DNA from: RGIG9060 sp036307825
GTDB taxonomy: Bacteria > Spirochaetota > Spirochaetia > Treponematales > Treponemataceae
Assembly: GCA_036307825.1 (NCBI GenBank)
Contig: JAXJWW010000104.1
Span: 1-64,000, forward strand
DNA length: 64,000 bases
Reading direction: 5' to 3'
Part shown: piece by piece, positions 17,317-24,413 of the stretch
How the letters are laid out: each line of letters starts with the position of its first letter
How positions within the stretch are numbered: the first letter of the stretch is position 1
Translations under genes and position numbers: made by a program
Notes under the pieces: generated by a model
What the model was told of the DNA's origin: nothing
What the model saw: only the letters and a program-made list of their open reading frames with translations
Databases searched by the model: none

Positions 17317-18004
17317 ACAAACGAAATTTTTTTAATTCTTCTTTTTGGTCTTTTGTAATTCTAAAACTTTCCTTTGCTTTTTGAATTGTTTTGTTATGTG
17401 TCCATTCATCAAGAGAATAATTTTTTATGTAAGGAAAAGTTTGTTCGTATTGTTTTGCAAGAGCAGTTGCAAAAAACCAGGCTCTCATCATATTGATATA
17501 ATATTCTTCAGAATTTATTGAAACAACTAAATCTAAATATTTTGTTTCAAATTTTTCGTCTAAGAAATATCGCATTAACATTCCGATTGCAAAACGAACA
17601 GTATAAACTGTATCTGAATTTATCCATTGATAAATTTTTTCCAAAAGTTTTTCGTAATTGGTTTTGAAAATTTTTGGATTTAACATATCGCAAGTTGCCC
17701 AGTTATCAATGTAGGGTAAAAAATTTTCAAGATAAAAAATACATTCATCAAAATTATTTATCTTTTCAATTAAAAAAGCGTGAATATTATTTTCTTCATA
17801 AAATTCGTGAGGAAGATTTTTCAAAAATGAATTTAAACTTTCTATAGAATTTTCTTTAAAAAGTTTTTTTGCGTAATCTCTCAAAACTGGAACACGAACT
17901 CCAATAATTGAATTTGAATTTATCGTAGGCATCAACTTACTATGAAAATCTTTGTAAGTTTTATCCTGCATTGATAACAATTCATTTTTTATTTTTTTAA
18001 TCAT
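17315..18004 (-). CDS. DNA alkylation repair protein, AlkD-like HEAT repeat
   Basis: 229 residues made of repeated helical pairs. It has the AlkD-family signature blocks GVRVPVLRDYAKKLF (about 35-50), NWATCDMLNP (about 100-110) and RAWFFATALAKQY (about 175). AlkD-type glycosylases excise N3- and N7-alkylated purines; the relevant Asp and Trp are in DNWATCD. The ATG overlaps the PAP2 stop codon (ATGA), so the two are translationally coupled. Confidence 0.85.
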   Translation of the reverse strand: MIKKIKNELLSMQDKTYKDFHSKLMPTINSNSIIGVRVPVLRDYAKKLFKENSIESLNSFLKNLPHEFYEENNIHAFLIEKINNFDECIFYLENFLPYIDNWATCDMLNPKIFKTNYEKLLEKIYQWINSDTVYTVRFAIGMLMRYFLDEKFETKYLDLVVSINSEEYYINMMRAWFFATALAKQYEQTFPYIKNYSLDEWTHNKTIQKAKESFRITKDQKEELKKFRL

Positions 18005-18537
18005 TTAATTTTTTCTAAAATTTTTGAAGAAAAATAATAACTGATTGCGCCAAAAACAATTCCACACAAAGCTCCACACAAAACATCAGTTGGAAAATGT
18101 ACATACAAATACATTCTAGAAAATCCAATTAAACATGCAAGAATTAAAGACGGAATCCACCATTTATTTTTTGCAAGAAATAAAATTATTACAAATGAAA
18201 ATCCACAAGCAGTATGTCCTGATGGAAATGAAAAATCTTTTGGTGCTTTTATCAAAAGTTCAACAACTGGATTTTGCATAAATGGACGAGGACGAGCAAT
18301 AACAGGTTTTAAAATCAACTGATAAATAACATAAGCAAACAAAATAGAGATTAAAAGTTGAATACCAAGTTTTCTTGTCTTTTTGAAAAATAGTAAAATC
18401 ACACTAATTAAAATCCAAATAAAACCCACATCACCAAGAGAAGTGATAAATGGCATTACTACATCAAGAAAACCACATCTAAAATTTTCTTGAATAAAAT
18501 TGATAATAGAAAAATCAAATTGTGTAATTGCGTTCAT
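18001..18537 (-). CDS. PAP2-superfamily phosphatase
   Basis: 178 residues, five or six membrane segments. The acid-phosphatase signature is complete: KPVIARPRP (motif 1), FSFPSGHTA (motif 2, catalytic His) and SRMYLYVHFPTDV (motif 3, His/Asp). It probably removes phosphate from a lipid such as undecaprenyl pyrophosphate or phosphatidate at the outer face of the inner membrane. GAAGGA precedes the ATG; it is 11 bases after the threonine aldolase gene. Confidence 0.9.
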   Translation of the reverse strand: MNAITQFDFSIINFIQENFRCGFLDVVMPFITSLGDVGFIWILISVILLFFKKTRKLGIQLLISILFAYVIYQLILKPVIARPRPFMQNPVVELLIKAPKDFSFPSGHTACGFSFVIILFLAKNKWWIPSLILACLIGFSRMYLYVHFPTDVLCGALCGIVFGAISYYFSSKILEKIK

Positions 18538-18548
18538 AAAAAATCCTT

Positions 18549-19589
18549 CTATAATAAATTACAAAGTTCGTCAACTTGTTTTTGTGTTGTTGCCCAACTT
18601 GTTGCAAATCGAACAACAGTATGAGTTTTATCAAATTTTTGCCAGTAACTAAATGAAACAGATTTTTTCAATTCTTCCATTTTAGAATTTTCTAACACAA
18701 TAAATTTTTGGTTAGTTGGTGAATTTATAAAAATTCTATAACCTTTTTCGATAAAAGTTTTTTCAATTTTATCTGCCATCAAAATTGCGTTGTCAGAAAT
18801 TTTAAAATATAAATCATCTGAAAAAAGTGTGTCAAATTGCAAACCTAAAACCCAACCTTTTGCAAGCAAGGCGCCACTTTGTTTTATCAAGGTAAAAAAA
18901 TGAGGAACTAAATTTTCTTGAGTAAAAACAACTGCTTCACCAAACATGGCACCAACTTTTGTTCCGCCTATATAAAATGCGTGAGCATATTTTGCAATAT
19001 CTTTTAAAGTTACATTTTCATTTTGATTTTTACTTGCAGAAATTCCGTAACCTAATCTTGCACCATCAATGTATAATTTCAAATTGTATTGGTCGCAAAT
19101 TTTTCTAATTGATTTTAATTCTTCCAAAGAATAAATTGTTCCAAATTCAGTTGGAAAAGAAATATACACAACACCCGGTTTTACAATGTGTGCGTTATTT
19201 TCATCATCATAATAATTTTGCAAATATAAAAGTAAATCCTTACAAGAAATTTTTCCGTCGTAGTTTGGAAGCATCGTAACTTTATGACCTTTAGCTTCGA
19301 TTGCACCTGCTTCATGTTCGGTGATATGTCCTGTGTTTGCAGAAATCACAGTTTCATATTTATTTAAAAGCGCGTCCAAAACTGTAGCATTAGTTTGAGT
19401 TCCTCCAACTAAAAAATAAATTTCTGCCTTTGGACAATCACAAGCCTTACGGATTTTTTCTTTTGCACTTTCACAAATTTCATCACAACCATATCCTGTC
19501 ATTTTTTCAAAATTGATTTTTTGCAATCTTTCCAAAATTAAAGGATGACAACCTTCCATATAATCGCTATCAAATCGTAAAATACTCAT
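18549..19589 (-). CDS. Low-specificity L-threonine aldolase family, PLP enzyme
   Basis: 346 residues, fold-type I PLP enzyme of the beta-eliminating lyase/threonine aldolase family. FLVGGTQTNATVLDALL is the phosphate-binding region, LYIDGARLGYG holds the cofactor Asp, and FYIGGTKVGAMFGEA carries the PLP lysine. It cleaves L-threonine or allo-threonine to glycine and acetaldehyde. No Shine-Dalgarno; a leaderless-type promoter precedes it. Its first ten codons are partly duplicated about 440 bp upstream at the end of the AzoR-like gene. Confidence 0.88.
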   Translation of the reverse strand: MSILRFDSDYMEGCHPLILERLQKINFEKMTGYGCDEICESAKEKIRKACDCPKAEIYFLVGGTQTNATVLDALLNKYETVISANTGHITEHEAGAIEAKGHKVTMLPNYDGKISCKDLLLYLQNYYDDENNAHIVKPGVVYISFPTEFGTIYSLEELKSIRKICDQYNLKLYIDGARLGYGISASKNQNENVTLKDIAKYAHAFYIGGTKVGAMFGEAVVFTQENLVPHFFTLIKQSGALLAKGWVLGLQFDTLFSDDLYFKISDNAILMADKIEKTFIEKGYRIFINSPTNQKFIVLENSKMEELKKSVSFSYWQKFDKTHTVVRFATSWATTQKQVDELCNLL

Positions 19590-19595
19590 GCTGTA

Positions 19596-19624
19596 ATTTT
19601 ATATTGTTGTTTGATTTATAGCAA
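19596..19624 (-). promoter_or_regulatory. Leaderless-type promoter of the threonine aldolase gene
   Basis: -35 TTGCTA (19624-19619), 17-bp spacer, -10 TAAAAT (19601-19596), 6 bases to the ATG at 19589. It lies inside the DNA separating the two copies of the gene's 5' end. Confidence 0.6.
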
Positions 19625-19650
19625 GAAGAAAGTAAAAATGCAAAATGCAC

Positions 19651-19679
19651 TTTACAAAATAATAGTATTTATTTATAAT
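19651..19679 (+). promoter_or_regulatory. Promoter of the candidate type I toxin mRNA
   Basis: -35 TTTACA (19651-19656), 17-bp spacer, perfect -10 TATAAT (19674-19679). The start is predicted near 19686, giving a leader of about 78 bases. Confidence 0.75.
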
Positions 19680-19685
19680 TGATTT

Positions 19686-19763
19686 ATTGGAAATGCCTAA
19701 GTTCAGGCGGTGTCTCCCAACTCAATCAGCATTATGCTGAAATAAAGACTAGGGAGGCTAACT
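19686..19763 (+). promoter_or_regulatory. Structured leader of the toxin mRNA, sequestered ribosome site
   Basis: The Shine-Dalgarno GGGAGGC (19752-19758) can pair with GTCTCCC (19712-19718), with one G-U pair. A nested hairpin TCAGCAT/ATGCTGA (19734-19748) closes the interval, and GCCT/AGGC forms a 5' hairpin at 19695-19708. In this fold translation of the small ORF would be off. Such self-masking is typical of type I toxin messages. Confidence 0.6.
19689..19705 (+). repeat. 5' end motif shared, inverted, with the antitoxin RNA (left copy)
   Basis: GGAAATGCCTAAGTTCA. Its reverse complement recurs at 19935-19951 with one mismatch (16 of 17). Each copy lies at the predicted 5' end of one of the two convergent RNAs, so both RNAs would begin with nearly the same sequence. 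Confidence 0.75.
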
Positions 19764-19865
19764 ATGACTTGTGAAATGATTATTAGTTTAGTAACTTGTG
19801 TTGCAACTATAATCGGAACAGTTGTAGCTCTGCTTTCTTACCTAAAAAAGAAAGATAAAGAGTAA
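19764..19865 (+). CDS. Candidate type I toxin: 33-residue membrane peptide
   Basis: 33 codons, ATG to TAA. The peptide has one hydrophobic segment (about residues 5-26, IISLV...VVALLSYL) and a strongly charged tail (KKKDKE). Length and architecture match Fst/TxpA/holin-like type I toxins, which insert into the membrane and depolarise it. The MTxE opening resembles the holin-like group, but I cannot claim homology by eye. GGGAGG 5-7 bases upstream is a strong but maskable ribosome site. The context is the argument: own promoter, masked leader, terminator, and a convergent antisense promoter. Confidence 0.65.
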   Translation: MTCEMIISLVTCVATIIGTVVALLSYLKKKDKE

Positions 19866-19871
19866 AAAAAT

Positions 19872-19908
19872 AAAACCGCCATAGTCCTCGAAACTCTTGG
19901 CGGTTTTT
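19872..19908. terminator. Bidirectional terminator shared by toxin and antitoxin RNAs
   Basis: A 10-bp stem AAAACCGCCA/TGGCGGTTTT with a 16-base loop. T5 follows on the plus strand. On the minus strand TTTTATTTTTTT follows. The loop reads CUCG or UUCG (a YUNR-like U-turn) depending on strand. Confidence 0.85.
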
Positions 19909-19934
19909 AACCAACAACGTGGAGATGACCAAAT

Positions 19935-19951
19935 TGAACTTTGGCATTTCC
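19935..19951 (-). repeat. 5' end motif shared, inverted, with the toxin mRNA (right copy)
   Basis: On the minus strand it reads GGAAATGCCAAAGTTCA, 16 of 17 identical to 19689-19705. Confidence 0.75.
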
Positions 19952-19960
19952 TCTTTTTTT

Positions 19961-19989
19961 AATATACACCTACTTGCGATTTAATGCAA
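19961..19989 (-). promoter_or_regulatory. Promoter of the antisense antitoxin RNA
   Basis: -35 TTGCAT (19989-19984), 17-bp spacer, -10 TATATT (19966-19961). The start is predicted near 19954, directed toward the toxin gene. Confidence 0.6.
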
Positions 19990-20029
19990 GTCTATTTTTA
20001 TAATCACTATCAAATCGTAATTTATTCAT
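19970..20029 (-). pseudogene. Duplicated 5' fragment of the threonine aldolase gene
   Basis: An ATG overlapping the AzoR-like stop opens a 19-codon frame reading M-N-K-LRFDSDY before diverging and stopping. The intact aldolase begins M-S-I-LRFDSDY. At DNA level 20 of 21 bases match (20000-20020 against 19560-19580), in the same frame and codon position. The toxin-antitoxin locus lies between the two copies. Confidence 0.65.
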
Positions 20030-20582
20030 ACTTTGCATTTATTTCATTTATAGCATCTGCCATAATTTTTTCAGCATCAAATCCATCTACATCAAGCATC
20101 TGTGCAAAAATCAATTCTGTTTCTTTAATTCCAAAATAATCTTTACATAGACTTTCAATATAGTTATAAGAAAAATCTGGAATAAATTTTCCACCAGCAG
20201 TTGCAACATAATAAAGTTTTTTTGCCTTACACAATCCAACAGGTTTTCCATTTTCACCAAATTTTGTAACAAGACCTGTAACATAAATATTCTCGATAAA
20301 AATTTTTAATATTGCAGGAAATGATAAATCCCAATGAGGTGCAGAAATTACAATCTCATCAGCAGTTGAAAATAAATTTGCCAACTTAAAAATTTCATCA
20401 GAAAAATTTTCTTGATTAACAAGTTCCGTTCGTTTTTCAATCATGGCTTCAGAATAAGGAGATAAGTTTTCATCTTCTAATTTTATTTCAATAATTTCAT
20501 CATTAAATTTACTAAGTAAAACTTTTGCAAGCTTATCGGTTCTAGAAATTTTTCTAACACAAGCATTTACATATAAAATCAT
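20022..20582 (-). CDS. NAD(P)H-dependent FMN oxidoreductase, AzoR-like
   Basis: 186 residues with the flavodoxin-like fold of FMN-dependent NADH-azoreductases and quinone reductases. There is a short first strand ILYVNACVR with the phosphate-binding Ser region (KISRTDKLA), then ISAPHWDLSFPAILKIFIEN (the conserved P-x-W/Y-N-F-x-P-A-xL-K region), and YVATAGG. It reduces quinones or azo compounds with NAD(P)H. The ATG at 20582 follows an extended -10, TGATATAAT, by 6 bases. Confidence 0.85.
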   Translation of the reverse strand: MILYVNACVRKISRTDKLAKVLLSKFNDEIIEIKLEDENLSPYSEAMIEKRTELVNQENFSDEIFKLANLFSTADEIVISAPHWDLSFPAILKIFIENIYVTGLVTKFGENGKPVGLCKAKKLYYVATAGGKFIPDFSYNYIESLCKDYFGIKETELIFAQMLDVDGFDAEKIMADAINEINAKYE

Positions 20583-20588
20583 TTTCAA

Positions 20589-20617
20589 ATTATATCACAT
20601 TTTTTGTAATTAAACTA
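20589..20617 (-). promoter_or_regulatory. Leaderless-type extended -10 promoter of the AzoR-like gene
   Basis: Extended -10 TGATATAAT (20597-20589), weak -35 TAGTTT (20617-20612), 6 bases to the ATG at 20582. Confidence 0.55.
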
Positions 20618-20656
20618 TTTATTTCAACAAAAATATGATGTCTAAAAAATTTTGTC

Positions 20657-20677
20657 ATGCTGAACTTATTTCAGCAT
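20657..20677. repeat. Short palindromic repeat (ATGCTGAA...TTCAGCAT)
   Basis: A perfect 8-bp inverted repeat with a 5-base loop, in the style of intergenic palindromic units (TGTCATGCTGAA-type) scattered in many genomes. The rest of this gap (20583-20740) holds the AzoR-like promoter and nothing else I can identify. Confidence 0.55.
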
Positions 20678-20741
20678 ATACTACATATAGTAAATAGATT
20701 CTAAAACAAATTCGAATTGATACATCTATTTAATTTAAAAC

Positions 20742-20774
20742 AAAAAAGAGATTTCTCATAAAGAAAAATCTCTT
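20742..20774 (-). terminator. Terminator of the rtcB operon
   Basis: On the minus strand, AAGAGATTT/AAATCTCTT is followed by a T-run, 23 bases after rtcB. Confidence 0.8.
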
Positions 20775-20796
20775 AAAAAATTTTTATAAAAAAAAT

Positions 20797-22026
20797 TTAT
20801 TCGGCCGCCTTAAAATTGTAAATCGGTTTAATGATTTTTACAATTTCGGCAGTTTCACCAATATTTGCAACAATATCATCCATTGTTTTGTATGCCATAG
20901 GAGCTTCGTCTAAAGTGTCTTTGTTCACCGTACTTGACCAAATTCCAAACATCTCTGATTTAAATTCTTCTAAATCAAGAGTTTTTTTAGCTTTCATTCG
21001 GCTCATAACACGGCCTGCTCCATGTGGAGCGGAACAATTCCAATCTTCGTTGCCCTTACCAATACAAACTAAACTTCCGTCTCTCATATTGATAGGAATT
21101 AAAAGTTTTTCACCTTTTTTGGCACTTACGGCCCCTTTTCGCAAAATCATTGCACCCTCAGTTTCTGTATCGATATAATTATGAATCGTTGTAAACTGTT
21201 CAATTATATCTTCTTGCTTTATATGAAGCCCGATAGAAATTGATTCAATCATTGCCTTTCTGTTTACCTTGGCAAAGTGTTGCATAATTTTCATATCGTT
21301 GATGTAATCTTCAAAAAGTTCACCGCTAACATAAGCCAAATCTTTTGGAACAGAAGTGATAACTTGAGATTTTAACTCTGCAAGTTTTTCTTCAATTTCA
21401 GATTCTCTTCCTTCAGCTTTTAAAGTTGCAATTAATTTTTCGCAATCCTTTTTTGAATTTTGATTTAATTGCAACCATGCTTGTTCTTGATAATAATTTG
21501 CAATTTCAAGTCCAGCGTGACGACTTCCAGAGTGAACAACGATATATAAATTTCCTTCATCATCTCGGTCAGCTTCGATAAAGTGATTTCCACCGCCCAA
21601 AGTTCCAACACTAAGCCATGCTCGGTATTTATCATATTTTCCGCGAACCTTGTCAAAGTTTACAGTTTCACCCAGAGCATGTGGGAACTTTCGAATATCC
21701 CGACCACAAGGAATATTTTTGCGAATGATTTTATCAAGTTTTGCTGGATCAAAATTTTTGCTAACTTCACTATCAGCACGAATTACTAAAGTTTCCATTC
21801 CGCAACCGATATCAACGCCAACAAGGTTAGGAACAATTTTGTCGCCAATGGTCATTGTAGTCCCGATTGTGCAACCTGCTCCAGCGTGAACATCTGGCAT
21901 AAGACGAATTTTTTGTCCAGAAGTAAATTCTTGGTCGCATAAAGTTTTTATTTGCTCTAAAGATTTTTCATCAATTACATCTGTAAAAATTTTTGCTGTA
22001 TTATAAATTCCTTCAACAGTTTTCAT
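20797..22026 (-). CDS. rtcB: RtcB RNA ligase
   Basis: 409 residues. All RtcB landmarks are present: MPDVHAGAGCTIG, VGVDIGCGM (metal-binding Cys), GTLGGGNHFIE (metal His), VVHSGSRHAG and SAPHGAGR (catalytic guanylylated His). The enzyme seals RNA 2',3'-cyclic phosphate or 3'-phosphate to 5'-OH ends using GTP and Mn2+, for RNA repair or splicing. GGAGG precedes the ATG. It follows the HTH gene by 39 bases, with a structured leader further upstream, so it belongs to a regulated operon. Confidence 0.96.
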   Translation of the reverse strand: MKTVEGIYNTAKIFTDVIDEKSLEQIKTLCDQEFTSGQKIRLMPDVHAGAGCTIGTTMTIGDKIVPNLVGVDIGCGMETLVIRADSEVSKNFDPAKLDKIIRKNIPCGRDIRKFPHALGETVNFDKVRGKYDKYRAWLSVGTLGGGNHFIEADRDDEGNLYIVVHSGSRHAGLEIANYYQEQAWLQLNQNSKKDCEKLIATLKAEGRESEIEEKLAELKSQVITSVPKDLAYVSGELFEDYINDMKIMQHFAKVNRKAMIESISIGLHIKQEDIIEQFTTIHNYIDTETEGAMILRKGAVSAKKGEKLLIPINMRDGSLVCIGKGNEDWNCSAPHGAGRVMSRMKAKKTLDLEEFKSEMFGIWSSTVNKDTLDEAPMAYKTMDDIVANIGETAEIVKIIKPIYNFKAAE

Positions 22027-22065
22027 TTTAAATCCTCCATAAAAAAATCAATTTGCATTTTCACT

Positions 22066-22404
22066 TTATGCAGATTTTTTGAATTTACATTTTTGACATG
22101 TTACAAAATCTTTGTTCATACAATTTGCCGCGTGGTCTGAACAACAAGTTTCAATTTCCACAAGAGAATAGCAAATCAATTCGTCTAAAGCCACGCTAAA
22201 TAATCTTGCAAGGACAATAAGATTATCTACTGTAGGAATACTTTTACCACTCTCCCAAGCATAAATTGCCTGTGGATAATCGAACCCAAATAAATCTTGC
22301 AATTCATGGACGGTAAATCCATTTTCTTTTCTGAGGATTTTGATTTTGTTACCAGTTTGTTCTGGATTAATAACTGGTTTTAAGATGTGCTTAACAGTCT
22401 CCAT
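22066..22404 (-). CDS. XRE-family regulator with Cys-rich tail
   Basis: 112 residues. An HTH domain (about 16-75) contains KIKILRKENGFTVHELQDLF and YAWESGKSIPTVDNLIVLA. A C-terminal tail has six cysteines and one histidine (CCSDHAANC...CQKC), which could bind a metal or sense redox. AAGGAG fixes the ATG. It lies directly upstream of rtcB and overlaps the end of the preceding small gene by 25 bases. In many bacteria rtcB is controlled by a dedicated regulator; a similar role here is inference. Confidence 0.85.
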   Translation of the reverse strand: METVKHILKPVINPEQTGNKIKILRKENGFTVHELQDLFGFDYPQAIYAWESGKSIPTVDNLIVLARLFSVALDELICYSLVEIETCCSDHAANCMNKDFVTCQKCKFKKSA

Positions 22405-22631
22405 TGGTTTTTTCTCCTTATTGCAAAAAATTTCATGGCTTTAATTTTTAGTCCTTTTAGCCATGTGCTGTTTTGTCCATTAAATTTTATAAATGTAGGA
22501 ATCACGCTTTTAAGTTGCACTTCTTGCATGTTGTCATTCTCACATGTTTTCATCGCATCAATGAACAATATAAAATCTGATTTAACTACATCTCTTTCTG
22601 TTTTAGGATTACCAGCAAAATTTGCGAACAT
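22380..22631 (-). CDS. Hypothetical protein, first gene of the rtcB operon
   Basis: 83 residues with no family I recognise (IPTFIKFNGQNSTWLKGLKI in the middle, basic C-terminus). It is supported by a strong GGAG 6-7 bases before the ATG and by its overlap with the ribosome site and start of the HTH gene, which suggests coupling. The plus strand here is also open, so I keep moderate confidence. It follows a leader with three hairpins. Confidence 0.5.
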   Translation of the reverse strand: MFANFAGNPKTERDVVKSDFILFIDAMKTCENDNMQEVQLKSVIPTFIKFNGQNSTWLKGLKIKAMKFFAIRRKNQWRLLSTS

Positions 22632-22660
22632 ACGCGTTCTCCTTCATTAAGATTAATGGA

Positions 22661-22728
22661 TGCCAACGGCACCAGTGACAAAGTCACCACATAAAATTTT
22701 TTGCGTCAGATACACACCAACTAGACGC
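22661..22728 (-). promoter_or_regulatory. Three-hairpin leader of the rtcB operon
   Basis: Inverted repeats in the 5' untranslated region: GCGTC/GACGC (22703-22707 and 22724-22728), GTGAC-AAA-GTCAC (22675-22687) and TGCC-AAC-GGCA (22661-22671). The -10 TATAAT at 22747-22742 puts transcription start near 22735. No known riboswitch recognised. Confidence 0.55.
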
Positions 22729-22810
22729 TAATTTGTTTTACATTATAATAATAACTAATATTTTTTTGTTTGTCATTAAACTTGTAGTTTAAAATAAAAT
22801 TTTTTAAAAC

Positions 22811-22853
22811 AAAAAAAAACTCCAACACAAAACTTTATTCGTGCCTGGAGGTT
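22811..22853 (-). terminator. Terminator after the YbaK-like gene
   Basis: CTCCA/TGGAG and CAC/GTG pairs form the stem. The minus strand then runs into T9. Confidence 0.65.
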
Positions 22854-22875
22854 TTATTTTGCAAAATATTTCTTT

Positions 22876-23346
22876 TTATTCAATAATTTTACAAACATCT
22901 ATCCATTGAATAAAGTTTGAATATTTTTCTAATTCTGGAATAGTAAACTCAATAGCAGAATTTGAACTTCCACAGGCTGGAAAAACTGTTTCAAATCTTT
23001 TTAAAGATTCATCAAGATAAATTTTTACACCAGAATTTACTGCGAAAGGACAAACACCTCCAACAGCATGGCCTATCAAAGTTTCGGCTTCATCAAAAGA
23101 AAGCATTTTTGCTTTGGCTTTGAAAAAAGATTTGTATTTAGCATTATCAATTTTTGTATCCCCTGCTGTAACAATTAAAATTACTTCATCTTCCACATGA
23201 AAAGAAAGTGTTTTTGCAATTCTACAAGGTTCACAATTTAGAGCCTTTGCTGCAAGTTCAACAGTTGCACTAGAAACTTCAAATTCTAAAATACGATTTT
23301 CAATTCCAAAAGATGAAAAATATTCTCTTACTTTTTCAATAGCCAT
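22876..23346 (-). CDS. YbaK/EbsC-family aminoacyl-tRNA editing domain protein
   Basis: 156 residues, a stand-alone YbaK/ProX-like domain. Typical features are the Lys in CEPCRIAKTLSFHV, VTAGDTKIDN, and the GHAVGGVCPFAV loop. Members hydrolyse mischarged tRNAs (for example Cys- or Ala-tRNA-Pro). AGGA precedes the ATG. It is 16 bases after the outer-membrane gene on the same strand. Confidence 0.9.
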   Translation of the reverse strand: MAIEKVREYFSSFGIENRILEFEVSSATVELAAKALNCEPCRIAKTLSFHVEDEVILIVTAGDTKIDNAKYKSFFKAKAKMLSFDEAETLIGHAVGGVCPFAVNSGVKIYLDESLKRFETVFPACGSSNSAIEFTIPELEKYSNFIQWIDVCKIIE

Positions 23347-23362
23347 ATTTTATTTCCTACTC

Positions 23363-24334
23363 TTAAAATGAATATGCGTAACTAAAAGCAATTCTTTCAA
23401 ACCACCATTCTCGACCATTATAATCTAAGTTAAAGTTTGTAGCAGAACTTCCTTTATCACTAGAAAATCCTCGTCTACTTGAAAATCTTGTTTGAATTGT
23501 TAAAGAATGATTTTCGTTAAACTTCAGAATACAGATAGGATTTATATTAACACGCATAAAAGATGGATTCCAATCTAAATATTTTGCATCAAAACTTGCT
23601 TCATCATAATATCCACTTAATTCAAATTGAAGACCAACAGTTTGTAAAACAAGTGGCATCTGATACCCCAAAATAATTTGAGAATAATAATTCCAGCCAT
23701 TTGCTTTTTCACCACTTGCTTGCCAAATCCATGGAGTTCCATTTTCAACGCCAGTTAATCCTGTGTACAAAATATCGTAAGAAGCTTGCATTACAACATG
23801 AGTCCAATCTCCAGGAACAATTGCCCCTACATCAAATTGAAATAAATTTGATAATCTAAATTCATAAAAGTAATTTTTAAAAGGAGTTAAACTTTTATAT
23901 CCATTTTCTGCTGAATCTAAATCTCCCATTCCTTTGATGCCAATAAAATCCCAACCAGTTCCGATTTTTGCACTTGCTGTGAATTTTAAAAATGCAATTG
24001 GAGTAAATGCAACAAAAAACTGAGGCATTAAAGTTACAGGTGAAATTTCCAAAGCAGGTGAAATTGTAACATTGTTACCTTTTACTAAAGGATTAGTTCC
24101 AAAGGGTGTTGGAATTTTGTAATCCATCTTTCCTGTAACACGAGCTTCTACAGCAGAATAAAATCCATCGAGAGGAGCAAATCGACTTACATCATCTTGT
24201 GGAAGCCCCATTGCAACAGGCGAAGATTTTGGATAATAAGCAAAATCTGTAATCAAGATAAATTTTGTTTCTGCTTCTGCAAAAACACCAAATGTAACTA
24301 ATGAAATAACCAATAAAAAAATAATCTTTTTCAT
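23363..24334 (-). CDS. Outer-membrane beta-barrel protein
   Basis: 323 residues with a signal peptide (ending GVFAEA) and many alternating amphipathic strands, closing with REWWFERIAFSYAYSF (aromatic C-terminal residue as in outer-membrane barrels). No enzyme motif. It probably forms a pore or binding barrel. No Shine-Dalgarno; TATAAT ends 6 bases before the ATG. Confidence 0.75.
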   Translation of the reverse strand: MKKIIFLLVISLVTFGVFAEAETKFILITDFAYYPKSSPVAMGLPQDDVSRFAPLDGFYSAVEARVTGKMDYKIPTPFGTNPLVKGNNVTISPALEISPVTLMPQFFVAFTPIAFLKFTASAKIGTGWDFIGIKGMGDLDSAENGYKSLTPFKNYFYEFRLSNLFQFDVGAIVPGDWTHVVMQASYDILYTGLTGVENGTPWIWQASGEKANGWNYYSQIILGYQMPLVLQTVGLQFELSGYYDEASFDAKYLDWNPSFMRVNINPICILKFNENHSLTIQTRFSSRRGFSSDKGSSATNFNLDYNGREWWFERIAFSYAYSF

Positions 24335-24340
24335 AAGGTG

Positions 24341-24369
24341 ATTATAACATAAATCGATAAATTTGTCGT
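24341..24369 (-). promoter_or_regulatory. Leaderless-type promoter of the outer-membrane protein gene
   Basis: -35 ACGACA (24369-24364), 17-bp spacer, perfect -10 TATAAT (24346-24341), 6 bases to the ATG at 24334. Confidence 0.6.
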
Positions 24370-24413
24370 TTTAAATTTTTGAGTTTTAAGAAAATTTTTT
24401 TTGAAGAACAACT

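Larger units (their letters stand above)
19865..19954 (-). ncRNA. Candidate antisense antitoxin RNA, about 90 nt
   Basis: Predicted from the minus-strand promoter at 19961-19989. It would start near 19954 and end in the A/T tract after the shared terminator hairpin. It contains GUUGG, CUCC and GUCAU in the order needed to pair with CCAAC (19717-19721), the Shine-Dalgarno GGAG (19753-19756) and AUGAC at the start codon (19764-19768) of the toxin message. This mirrors RNA II of the par/Fst locus, which pairs through direct repeats and the shared terminator. No expression data are available here. Confidence 0.5.

Noticed and set aside
19734..19748. Copy of the ATGCTGAA palindromic repeat in the toxin leader
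   Set aside because: The hairpin resembles the unit at 20657-20677 but in inverted order with a different loop; similarity is too short to call a repeat copy.
19921..19960. Second terminator for the toxin mRNA
   Set aside because: The sequence can form a stem followed by T7 on the plus strand, but the stronger terminator at 19872-19908 precedes it and the region is better explained as the antisense promoter and 5' end. Read-through use is not excluded.
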